A DNA stretch of 9,448 bases from Calditrichia bacterium. Lineage in GTDB: Bacteria; Calditrichota; Calditrichia; JAJRVZ01. Shown here piece by piece: positions 1 through 5,815 of this stretch. The stretch lies in NCBI GenBank assembly GCA_030634505.1, contig DAOWAQ010000054.1, forward strand, positions 1-9,448, written 5' to 3'. The stretch's first letter is position 1, and every line of letters starts with the position of its first letter. A model generated the notes under the pieces. That model was not told where the DNA came from. It searched no databases and saw only the letters and a list, made by a program, of their open reading frames with translations. Both the position numbers and the translations under genes were made by a program.

Positions 1-461
1 AACTCCATACAGTTGGATTATTTATAAGTTTCGTCCCGCTTTTATTTGGTAGTATTCGATTGGCTCGTTTTAACAGTCAATTAAAGGGATTTGATAAAAG
101 TCATTTTACCGGATTACCTATTCCGGTTGCTGCATTGGCAATTACCAGTGCAATTATATTCTCATTTCATTATTTTGATGACCCGGTTAAATATCCAAAG
201 ATCCTTTTGATTTTGATTTTCTTTGTTTCAATTCTAATGGTAAGTAATGTTAAGTATGAAATTATGCCTGTGCTTACTATCAAGGGTTCTGCTTCAAATA
301 AGTTGAAAGTAATATTGATGTTTATTGGTGTTTTATTAATAATTTATGCTCCGCAAAAATTACTTTTCCCTATTATTTTGTGCTATATTATTGCCGGAGT
401 AATTCGTTGGATTTATTATAAAATTTTTTCAGAGGACCCAGTGAGTGAAAGCAAAAATTAA
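1..461 (+). CDS. pssA: CDP-diacylglycerol--serine O-phosphatidyltransferase, C-terminal part (5' end outside window)
   Basis: Partial gene: the frame is open from base 3 to the TAA at 459-461, giving 152 codons, and no start is needed inside the window. The family makes phosphatidylserine from CDP-diacylglycerol and serine at the inner membrane, the first step towards phosphatidylethanolamine. The recognisable signature is IRLARFN (codons at 54-74) followed by FTGLPIPVAA, the RLARFN...F.GLP.PaAA block that follows the catalytic region in PssA proteins. The catalytic CDP-alcohol phosphatidyltransferase motif (DG..AR...G...D...D) lies upstream and cannot be seen. The remaining sequence holds several hydrophobic helices, as expected for the C-terminal membrane domain. 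A TTG at 60 is in frame but falls inside the conserved block, so it is not the start. The last 17 bases overlap purS. The identification is good; the catalytic half is simply missing from the window. Confidence 0.88.
   Translation, partial: LHTVGLFISFVPLLFGSIRLARFNSQLKGFDKSHFTGLPIPVAALAITSAIIFSFHYFDDPVKYPKILLILIFFVSILMVSNVKYEIMPVLTIKGSASNKLKVILMFIGVLLIIYAPQKLLFPIILCYIIAGVIRWIYYKIFSEDPVSESKN
431..436 (+). promoter_or_regulatory. Shine-Dalgarno site of purS
   Basis: AGAGGA sits 8 bases before the GTG at 445, inside the end of pssA. It decides the purS start, because no ATG is suitably placed: the first in-frame ATG would remove the conserved N-terminal strand. Confidence 0.7.
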
Positions 462-693
462 AGTGATGTTAAAAAAAAGTATACTAGATCCACAGGGTAA
501 AACTGTATTGCATGCAATTCAGGATATGAATATCGGGAATTTCTCAGATGTACGGATTGGTAAATATATAGAAGTGAGTTTTAATAATTCCAATTTGGAT
601 TCAGCAAAATCGGAAATTGATGATATATGCAAGAAACTTTTATCAAACCCGGTCATGGAAGATTATGATTTCGAAATAGAGGAAATTAATTGA
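445..693 (+). CDS. purS: Phosphoribosylformylglycinamidine synthase subunit PurS
   Basis: This 82-residue protein has the usual PurS length. PurS is the small structural subunit of the three-part FGAM synthase (PurS, PurQ, small PurL), which converts FGAR to FGAM with glutamine and ATP in step four of purine synthesis. It is thought to help PurQ dock and pass ammonia to PurL. The sequence shows the family pattern: an MKAKIKVMLK strand, then LDPQGKTV (residues 15-22), HAI, and the DVRIGKYIEV strand (residues 35-44). The GTG start is chosen from the AGAGGA site at 431-436 and from alignment of the MKAK start with the family. It overlaps pssA by 17 bases and purQ by 4, so translation is probably coupled. 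No purL is present in the window; it should lie elsewhere. Confidence 0.93.
   Translation: MKAKIKVMLKKSILDPQGKTVLHAIQDMNIGNFSDVRIGKYIEVSFNNSNLDSAKSEIDDICKKLLSNPVMEDYDFEIEEIN
678..683 (+). promoter_or_regulatory. Shine-Dalgarno site of purQ
   Basis: AGAGGA ends 6 bases before the TTG at 690. It is the same hexamer as in front of purS and supports a TTG start overlapping the purS stop codon in the four bases TTGA. Confidence 0.7.
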
Positions 694-1385
694 AAGTTGC
701 AATAATTGTTTTTCCCGGCTCAAATTGTGATCATGATGCATATTATTCATTTAAGAAGATTTTAAATGTTGATACAGATTTCGTTTGGCATAAAGAATCT
801 AATCTGGATAAATATGATTTAATCGTTTTACCGGGTGGTTTTTCTTATGGAGATTATCTTCGTTGTGGTGCAATATCTCGATTTTCACCTGTGATGAAAA
901 GTATTGTTGCTAATGCCAAAAAGGGCAAATTAGTGATTGGTATTTGTAATGGATTTCAAATTTTAACAGAAAGTGGTTTATTACCAGGTGCTTTAATCAA
1001 AAATGAAAACAGGCAATTTGTTTGCAAAAATGTTAAATTAAGAGTAGACAATTCTGAAACAAATTTTACTAATCTATGTAATCTAGGAGATACAATCACT
1101 ATTCCAATTGCGCATGGCGAAGGAAATTATTATTGTGAAGATAATGTCCTTGAGGAATTAAAGTCCAACCAGCAGGTTGTTTTTAGATATGTTGATGATA
1201 ATGGTCAAACCCAAAATCAATCAAATCCAAATGGATCGAAAGATAACATTGCTGGTATAATAAATAAACAAGGCAATGTGCTTGGAATGATGCCGCACCC
1301 GGAAAGAAATGCTGAAAAATTGATAGGTAATGCAGATGGTTTGAAAATATTGAATTCAATATTAACTTCATTTGGAAAAAATTAA
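690..1385 (+). CDS. purQ: Phosphoribosylformylglycinamidine synthase subunit PurQ (glutamine amidotransferase)
   Basis: This 231-residue class I glutamine amidotransferase is the glutaminase subunit of FGAM synthase: it releases ammonia from glutamine for PurL. The visible motifs are complete. The N-terminal block VAIIVFPGSNCDHD (residues 3-16) is PurQ-specific, LPGGFSYGDYLRCGA (47-61) forms the oxyanion region, and GICNGFQ (84-90) carries the nucleophile Cys86. MMPHPER (200-206) supplies His203 and Glu205 of the catalytic triad. Length and spacing match PurQ of the PurSQL system and not the large single-chain PurL. The TTG start is set by the AGAGGA site and by the MKVAIIVFPG start typical of the family. 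The 4-base overlap with purS suggests translational coupling and matched amounts of the two subunits. Confidence 0.96.
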   Translation: MKVAIIVFPGSNCDHDAYYSFKKILNVDTDFVWHKESNLDKYDLIVLPGGFSYGDYLRCGAISRFSPVMKSIVANAKKGKLVIGICNGFQILTESGLLPGALIKNENRQFVCKNVKLRVDNSETNFTNLCNLGDTITIPIAHGEGNYYCEDNVLEELKSNQQVVFRYVDDNGQTQNQSNPNGSKDNIAGIINKQGNVLGMMPHPERNAEKLIGNADGLKILNSILTSFGKN

Positions 1386-1388
1386 TAT

Positions 1389-1652
1389 ATGAGAAAAAAA
1401 AGTGTAGGTTTTATAATATTCATAATATTTATTGGCGCTTTAATTGGCTCTGCTTTAGGTGAAGTATTGGCTTTCATTATTCCTGCAGGAGTAGTAAAAG
1501 ATTTTTTTCTTAAATCAATTACAGCTAGTATCGGGCCCGGAACACTTGATTTAATATTATTAAAGTTTACGCTTGGATTTGCCATTAAATTAAACATAAC
1601 AGGTGTAATAGGAGTATTTATTGCCGCCTATATATTACGATGGGTGGATTAA
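1389..1652 (+). CDS. Small two-helix membrane protein, DUF4321-like
   Basis: An 87-residue hydrophobic protein of unknown function. Residues 7-30 form a first membrane helix containing the small-residue motif GALIGSALGE (16-25). A middle stretch reads GPGTLDLILLKFTLGF (49-64), followed by IKLN and a second helix at about 68-84, and the protein ends in a short polar tail. The pattern (GA.IG...GE, then LDL...FTLGF..KLN, then a final helix) agrees with the DUF4321 family as I remember it; no function is known for that family. It begins 3 bases after purQ and ends 19 bases before tatA, so it is probably cotranscribed with both. The start ATG has only a weak GGA upstream at 1374-1376. A reverse-strand reading frame covering 1382-1597 is a shadow of this gene. 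Confidence 0.75.
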   Translation: MRKKSVGFIIFIIFIGALIGSALGEVLAFIIPAGVVKDFFLKSITASIGPGTLDLILLKFTLGFAIKLNITGVIGVFIAAYILRWVD

Positions 1653-1660
1653 TTTATAGA

Positions 1661-1666
1661 AAGGTG
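1661..1666 (+). promoter_or_regulatory. Shine-Dalgarno site of tatA
   Basis: AAGGTG lies 5 bases before the ATG at 1672. It fixes that ATG as the start of the TatA protein. Confidence 0.6.
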
Positions 1667-1671
1667 AAAAT

Positions 1672-1905
1672 ATGTTTGGACTAGGGACAACAGAACTAAT
1701 AATTATCATGTTTATCATTTTACTTGTATTTGGCGCAAAAAAATTACCTGAATTGGCACAAGGTTTAGGTAAGGGTATCAAAGAATTTAAAAAAGCTTCC
1801 ACTGATATTCAGGATGAATTAAAAGTGGATGATTATGATGCTCCGAAACCAAAAAGTAAAATACAAAGTGAAGAAAAAGAAACTCCTGATTCAAAAACAG
1901 AATAA
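1672..1905 (+). CDS. tatA: Sec-independent (twin-arginine) translocase subunit TatA/TatE
   Basis: This 77-residue protein has the full TatA architecture: a very short N-terminus (MFGLGTTEL), one membrane helix at about residues 6-20, the hinge FGAKKLPEL (20-28), an amphipathic helix to about residue 43, and a charged, disordered tail rich in Lys, Asp and Glu. TatA oligomerises to form the pathway by which folded proteins with twin-arginine signals cross the inner membrane. The short tail and the LPELAQGLGKGIKEFKK helix favour TatA over TatB, although Glu8 at the polar position of the helix is the residue typical of E. coli TatB (TatA has Gln there), so a dual-function TatA is possible. No tatC is adjacent. 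The gene closes the first gene cluster and is followed by a long non-coding spacer. Confidence 0.93.
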   Translation: MFGLGTTELIIIMFIILLVFGAKKLPELAQGLGKGIKEFKKASTDIQDELKVDDYDAPKPKSKIQSEEKETPDSKTE

Positions 1906-1913
1906 CTAAAATT

Positions 1914-1945
1914 ATTGAATTAATCGGGTGGGTATATTATTCAAT
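1914..1945 (+). terminator. Weak hairpin after tatA, possible terminator
   Basis: ATTGAAT (1914-1920) pairs with ATTCAAT (1939-1945). Three further pairs (1922-1924 with 1936-1938) extend the stem past one bulged base. The loop holds GGGTGGG. The stem is all A/T apart from one G-C pair, and no clear run of T follows, so transcription ending here is only a possibility. Confidence 0.25.
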
Positions 1946-2160
1946 TTATTAAAAATAAACCTGCTCAATTAATTTATACCTATTTGAAATATCAATTTCA
2001 GTATATCAATTCTATTTTATTCCTTATTTTGTACTTTCCTGATGCTTCATAGAAGTGAAAATTAAATTATATATGTATTTGTTGAGCATTCATAGGTTTA
2101 TTATTAGCTTTTAATTCAAATATTGAATGAGTTATCTTTACTATTGTAATAATTATAAAA

Positions 2161-2189
2161 TTGACAATAATTTTTTTTCATAAACTAAT
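2161..2189 (+). promoter_or_regulatory. Possible promoter for the 2230 gene
   Basis: A perfect TTGACA (2161-2166) is followed after 17 bases by ACTAAT (2184-2189), four of six matches to TATAAT. It would start transcription some 30-35 bases before the ATG at 2230. In such AT-rich DNA, -10-like hexamers are frequent, and in Bacteroidetes-like groups the main sigma factor uses another consensus, so support is modest. Confidence 0.3.
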
Positions 2190-2229
2190 TTGAATTTGTT
2201 GTGTTAAATTAGAAAATATTTTAAGCAAA

Positions 2230-2970
2230 ATGAGCAGAAAATTATATATAATATACATATTCATATTTAATATTAGTATTCTATTTTCCCAAGTTGGTTT
2301 TAATACCAATTTATTTGAATTCTTAGATTCGACAAAAGCACAAAATACTATTAAATGGTTGAGCTTAAAAGAATGGAATAAATATACTCACAACGATTTA
2401 TCACTGAAATATCAAAACTCTATATACAATTTTGATAAAAACAGATATTATCCTTCAAATGTAATGCCCAAAGATCCATTTAAATTAGATTACAGAAGTA
2501 GCTCATATTATGTGCCACGAATGGTTAAAGATGAGCTGAATTTAATTATGAATCGTCCTAAAGATAATGCTTTTGTGCCGGTATTAGGAGTTGCATTTAT
2601 TGCGGCACAATTAGCGTCAAAATATATTTTTGTTCAAGATAAAATAAAAATATCAACTGAAAATGTTTTGAATACAATAGATGATTATGAGATATTAAAT
2701 GCCTTATGGGTAAAAAGTCCGCAAAATGCATCTCAATTATATGAACATCCGGGTATAAAAAAGATGCATGCGTTAAATACATTACATAGAAGAATTGAAT
2801 CGCTAATTGATAATAAATTAATAAAACAAAAAAATGCAGAAAAAGAAGAGATGCTATTCTTTCCTGCTTTATCCGAAACAGAATATGAGCAATTACTGGA
2901 AAGGATTCTTTCTGATATTTCCACCAGTGAGTCTAATAGAAAAAAGGTTCAAATATTAATTAGTAATTAA
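2230..2970 (+). CDS. Unrecognised membrane-anchored protein with a possible C-terminal BlaI/MecI-like winged helix
   Basis: A 246-residue protein I cannot assign to a named family. Residues 1-20 look like a signal peptide or anchor: Arg3-Lys4, then a hydrophobic helix ending in ILFSQ. Residues 21-115 are polar and rich in Tyr, Asn and Lys. Residues 116-134 (VPVLGVAFIAAQLASKYIF) are hydrophobic enough for a membrane helix. The C-terminal region at about 150-230 resembles a winged helix of the BlaI/MecI type: DYEILNALW (152-160), NASQLYE (166-172), a helix with LNTLHRRIESLIDNKLI (182-198), a wing, then FFPALSETEYEQLLERI (210-226), much like the Y.P.lS..EY ending of BlaI proteins. That similarity is my reading of the pattern, not a search result. 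If correct, the topology would be N-in, sensor region outside, DNA-binding part inside. The alternative is an exported protein of unrelated fold. The ATG has no Shine-Dalgarno site. The gene stands alone between two AT-rich spacers. Confidence 0.7.
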   Translation: MSRKLYIIYIFIFNISILFSQVGFNTNLFEFLDSTKAQNTIKWLSLKEWNKYTHNDLSLKYQNSIYNFDKNRYYPSNVMPKDPFKLDYRSSSYYVPRMVKDELNLIMNRPKDNAFVPVLGVAFIAAQLASKYIFVQDKIKISTENVLNTIDDYEILNALWVKSPQNASQLYEHPGIKKMHALNTLHRRIESLIDNKLIKQKNAEKEEMLFFPALSETEYEQLLERILSDISTSESNRKKVQILISN

Positions 2971-3110
2971 TTCTTTCAAATTTATAATAGATTTCAATCT
3001 TTTTCATATTTTATTAAATTTGTATTTAAATTTTAAAAATCAATTTACTTCTTGTAAATTATTTTATCTTTACTAATAAAAAGCGGATTAACAAATACAG
3101 AAAGTATGAA

Positions 3111-3893
3111 ATGAAGTTTGGTAAAATTGAAAAAATCTTAAAAAATATTCCGCACACTCCACCGGAGGATGGTAAAATACTATATGATTTTATTATCGAA
3201 AATAAATGCAATAATATTCTTGAATTAGGATTTGAAAATGGAACATCTACTTGTTACATGGCTGCGGCATTGGATGAGATTGGATCAGGAAAAATATTAA
3301 CAATAGACAGAAAAGAAACCATAGGAATTGAACCTGATATTCATGCTCTTCTGAAACAGACAAATTTGGAAAAATATGTTGAACCAATATATGCTCATAA
3401 TACATACATTTGGGAACTAATGAAAATCATTGAAGAACAGACTGAGACAAGAGAATGTATTCCAATATTTGATTTTTGTTTTATTGATGGTGCGCATACC
3501 TGGGATGTCGATGGATTTGCGTTTTTCCTTATTGATAAACTCTTGAAACCAGGATATTGGGTTTTGTTTGATGATTTAAACTGGAAATTTGCCGAGAGTC
3601 ATACATTAAAAAATACTACATTTGTGCAAAATATGCCTGAAGATGAAAAAAAATCAGCACAAATAGAAAGGGTGTTTACACTTTTGGTATCTCAACACCC
3701 CAATTTTATAAATCATAAGATTGTTAATAGGTGGGGTTGGGCACAAAAAAAACAATCTAAATTTAAAACAACTGAAAAGAATCAAACCGTTGTGGATTTG
3801 TTATATCTTAAGCAAAGTATTATTCCTGATATATTCATGATATTAAGAAAAATGAAATATAAACTTAAACATGTTTTAAAAATATTTTCCTAA
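3111..3893 (+). CDS. Class I SAM-dependent methyltransferase (Methyltransf_24-like)
   Basis: This 260-residue protein has a Rossmann methyltransferase core. Motif I is ILELGFENGTST (36-47), the acidic end of strand two is ILTIDR (62-67, Asp66), and FDFCFIDGAHTWD (120-132) and LLKPGYWVLFDDLNW (144-158) match the D..FIDG.H...V..D...L.PGG....DD pattern of the Methyltransf_24 family, whose members often modify sugars, O-antigens or small metabolites. The substrate cannot be read from the sequence. The last 45 residues are Lys-rich and end in a basic amphipathic stretch (about 235-260) that could touch membranes or acidic polymers. The start ATG at 3111 has AGAAAG (3099-3104) 6 bases upstream; the nearby ATG at 3105 meets a stop at once. 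AT-rich spacers of 140 and 96 bases isolate the gene from its neighbours, so it may be its own transcription unit. Confidence 0.85.
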   Translation: MKFGKIEKILKNIPHTPPEDGKILYDFIIENKCNNILELGFENGTSTCYMAAALDEIGSGKILTIDRKETIGIEPDIHALLKQTNLEKYVEPIYAHNTYIWELMKIIEEQTETRECIPIFDFCFIDGAHTWDVDGFAFFLIDKLLKPGYWVLFDDLNWKFAESHTLKNTTFVQNMPEDEKKSAQIERVFTLLVSQHPNFINHKIVNRWGWAQKKQSKFKTTEKNQTVVDLLYLKQSIIPDIFMILRKMKYKLKHVLKIFS

Positions 3894-3989
3894 TTGGTTT
3901 TGTGATTTAGAAATATTTTACAAATAAATAAAATATAGGTACAAAAAGAATTCGGGAAAATAATTTTTAAATGAAATATCAAGTAGTTT

Positions 3990-4832
3990 ATGCGAACAAT
4001 CTTATTAAACATTAAAAAATTTATTGTTTTTTCAAGGCCGGCAAATGTACTTATAGCATTTGTAACAATATTTATTGCTGCTGGAATATCGGGAGCACTG
4101 AATCCATTAATAAACGTTTTTCTTGCGGCTTTAAGTGCATCATTGATTACAGTGGGAGCAAATGTTATAAATGATTACTTTGATATTGAAATTGATCGCA
4201 TAAATAAACCAAAAAGATTACTACCTTCAGGACAAATATCAAAAAAACAAGCATTGATGTTTTTTGCATGTTCTTATTTAATTGCCTGGATATTGGCATT
4301 TATTATAAATATTGAAATGTTTTTAATTGCTTTCGTTTCAGGTATAATACTTATTTTGTATAGTTACAAATATAAACGGGTTGTTCTTTGGGGAAATTTT
4401 GTAGTTAGTTTTGTTTCTGGATTGGCTTTTATTTACGGAGGTTTGGCTGTAAACAGGGTGAGTGCAGCATTATTTCCGGCAGGGTTTGCATTCTTATTTC
4501 ATTTTGGAAGAGAAATTATTAAAGATATTCAGGATATTGAAGGCGATAAAAATCAGGGTGTGCTGACATTTCCCATTAAATATGGAGTACGTAATGCATT
4601 AATATTAACGGTCACCATTTTTATAGTTTTAATATTATTTACACTACTGCCATATTTTTCGGGATTTTATGGAATATATTTCTTGATGATAGTTGTTTTT
4701 GGTGTACATTCAGTTTTAATATATATAGTAATAAGTAGTTGGACTAATCCAAGTCCAGAAAATCTGGGACGTTTAAGTAATATAATGAAAATTGATATGC
4801 TTGTTGGTTTATTTGCTGTTTATATGGGTTAA
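3990..4832 (+). CDS. UbiA-family prenyltransferase, probable digeranylgeranylglyceryl phosphate (DGGGP) synthase
   Basis: This 280-residue integral membrane protein has about eight or nine hydrophobic helices. Both Asp-rich, Mg-binding motifs are intact: NDYFDIEIDRINKP (61-74; Asp62, Asp65, Asp69), followed by the LPSG (78-81) that continues this block in archaeal enzymes, and REIIKDIQDIEGDKNQG (174-190; Asp179, Asp182, Asp186), followed by LTFPIKYG. These closely follow the archaeal NDYFD.EID.IN.P.R.(I/L)P.G and REI.KDI.D.EGD motifs, unlike MenA, UbiA (4-hydroxybenzoate) or heme O synthase. The archaeal reaction adds a second geranylgeranyl chain to geranylgeranylglyceryl phosphate. Bacterial members in the FCB group are annotated the same way, but their in vivo product is less certain. 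The start ATG has no Shine-Dalgarno site. Only 2 bases separate the gene from maf, so the two are probably cotranscribed. Confidence 0.88.
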   Translation: MRTILLNIKKFIVFSRPANVLIAFVTIFIAAGISGALNPLINVFLAALSASLITVGANVINDYFDIEIDRINKPKRLLPSGQISKKQALMFFACSYLIAWILAFIINIEMFLIAFVSGIILILYSYKYKRVVLWGNFVVSFVSGLAFIYGGLAVNRVSAALFPAGFAFLFHFGREIIKDIQDIEGDKNQGVLTFPIKYGVRNALILTVTIFIVLILFTLLPYFSGFYGIYFLMIVVFGVHSVLIYIVISSWTNPSPENLGRLSNIMKIDMLVGLFAVYMG

Positions 4833-4834
4833 AT

Positions 4835-5434
4835 ATGTTAGCATTGTTAAAAAATATTGATCAATTTAAAATAATATTAGCCTCTCAATCTCCACGCAGA
4901 TTAGAATTATTAAAAATGATTGGATTAGATTTTGAAGTTAAACCAAGTAATATAATCGAAAAAAACCACAATTCTCTCCAGCCATTAGATTATGCATTAA
5001 TGAATGCAAAAGAAAAGGCAAGGGTAGTAAGTGAGAAATATCCTAATTCGGTAGTAATTTCTGCCGATACAATTGTTGTGTTGGGAAATCAAATCTTAGA
5101 AAAGCCGGAAAATGATAATCATGCATTTGAGATCTTAAAACAATTAAATGGTAAAACACATGAAGTAATTACTGCATTTGGTGTAATCCTTAAAAGCAAA
5201 GAAATCTCAAAATTTGATTCTGAAAGAACTAAAGTTAAATTTAGAAAATTACCGCATGATAAAATTAAAGCATATGTCAAAACCAGTGAACCACTTGATA
5301 AAGCCGGTGGGTATGGGGCTCAAGGATTGGGTTCATTGTTAATTGAAAAAGTAGATGGTTGTTTTTATAACGTGGTTGGTTTTCCCTTGGGAAAATTTTA
5401 TTTGATGCTTGAAGAAATACTTAATGAACTTTAG
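4835..5434 (+). CDS. maf: Maf-family nucleoside triphosphate pyrophosphatase (probable dTTP/UTP type)
   Basis: A 199-residue Maf/HAM1-fold enzyme that hydrolyses nucleoside triphosphates to the monophosphate and pyrophosphate, clearing modified or surplus nucleotides; the family is also linked to the arrest of cell division. The motifs are in order: IILASQSPRRLELL (13-26), the phosphate-binding loop; ADTIV (77-81), with catalytic Asp78; EKP (89-91); and EPLDKAGGYGAQG (152-164), with FYNVVGFPLG (177-186) near the end. The KAGGYGAQG form matches the YhdE branch (dTTP/UTP) better than the YceF branch (m7GTP). The start shown gives about 10 extra residues before the usual MK.ILASQSPRR start; no later Met fits, so the ATG 2 bases after the prenyltransferase stop is kept. 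No Shine-Dalgarno site is present, so translation may depend on the upstream gene. Confidence 0.94.
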   Translation: MLALLKNIDQFKIILASQSPRRLELLKMIGLDFEVKPSNIIEKNHNSLQPLDYALMNAKEKARVVSEKYPNSVVISADTIVVLGNQILEKPENDNHAFEILKQLNGKTHEVITAFGVILKSKEISKFDSERTKVKFRKLPHDKIKAYVKTSEPLDKAGGYGAQGLGSLLIEKVDGCFYNVVGFPLGKFYLMLEEILNEL

Positions 5435-5457
5435 AATAGAAAAATTAAATTAACAGA

Positions 5458-5808
5458 ATGAAGAAAAAATATAATACTGTTTTGATTGTTGATGATGATC
5501 CAAATCAGGTCAATCTAATTAAAATTTATTTAAAACAGGCTAATTTAGATATTATAACTGCTAAAAATGGTAGACATGCATTATCGATTTTGAAGGATAA
5601 AAGTTTTGATTTAGTTTTAACAGATTATCAAATGCCAGAGATGGATGGTGAAACCATGATTTCCAAAATTAGAAATGAATTGAAATTATCTATTCCGGTT
5701 GTTATGATTTCTGCTAATGATACTCAAAAGAATCTCTCAAAATTTAAAAATGTTAAACTTTTAAGAAAACCTTTTACTCCCGATCAAATAAAAAATATTT
5801 TTAAATAA
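5458..5808 (+). CDS. Stand-alone response-regulator receiver domain protein
   Basis: This 116-residue protein is a single CheY-like receiver domain with no output domain. The acidic pocket is VDDDP (11-15; Asp12-Asp14). The phosphoacceptor is Asp56 in LVLTDYQMPEMDG (52-64). The switch residue is Ser85 in VVMISAND (81-88), and the conserved Lys104 lies in LLRKPFTPDQI. All catalytic positions are present, so it should accept phosphate from a histidine kinase, but no kinase gene is in the window. Its output must be by protein-protein contact. It starts 23 bases after maf and ends 7 bases before the CNNM/CBS gene, which suggests one transcript; a functional link to either neighbour is unproven. 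The ATG lacks a Shine-Dalgarno site. Confidence 0.93.
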   Translation: MKKKYNTVLIVDDDPNQVNLIKIYLKQANLDIITAKNGRHALSILKDKSFDLVLTDYQMPEMDGETMISKIRNELKLSIPVVMISANDTQKNLSKFKNVKLLRKPFTPDQIKNIFK

Positions 5809-5815
5809 ATCTTAA

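Larger units (their letters stand above)
1906..2229. other. 324-base AT-rich spacer without a gene
   Basis: I see no coding frame of useful length on either strand and no RNA gene. The spacer contains the weak hairpin near its left end, a perfect 6-3-6 inverted repeat (ATTCAA, ATA, TTGAAT at 2114-2128), the 12-mer TTATCTTTACTA (2132-2143) that recurs in front of the methyltransferase gene, and a promoter-like TTGACA at 2161. It separates the pssA-tatA cluster from the next gene and probably holds that gene's promoter. Confidence 0.5.

Noticed and set aside
60..62. TTG as the start of a 133-residue protein
   Set aside because: It falls within the conserved RLARFN block of PssA, and the frame is open to the left edge, so the gene begins outside the window.
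1382..1597. Reverse-strand reading frame of 71 codons
   Set aside because: It lies wholly over the DUF4321-like gene, has no family resemblance and no ribosome site; it is a shadow of the real + strand gene.
2114..2128. Inverted repeat ATTCAA-ATA-TTGAAT as an operator
   Set aside because: Short A/T palindromes are expected often by chance here, and no second copy was seen; it is noted only within the spacer description.
3971..4015. 14-codon frame overlapping the start of the prenyltransferase gene, considered as a leader peptide
   Set aside because: There is no ribosome site, no regulatory codon run and no hairpin; it is most likely chance in AT-rich DNA.
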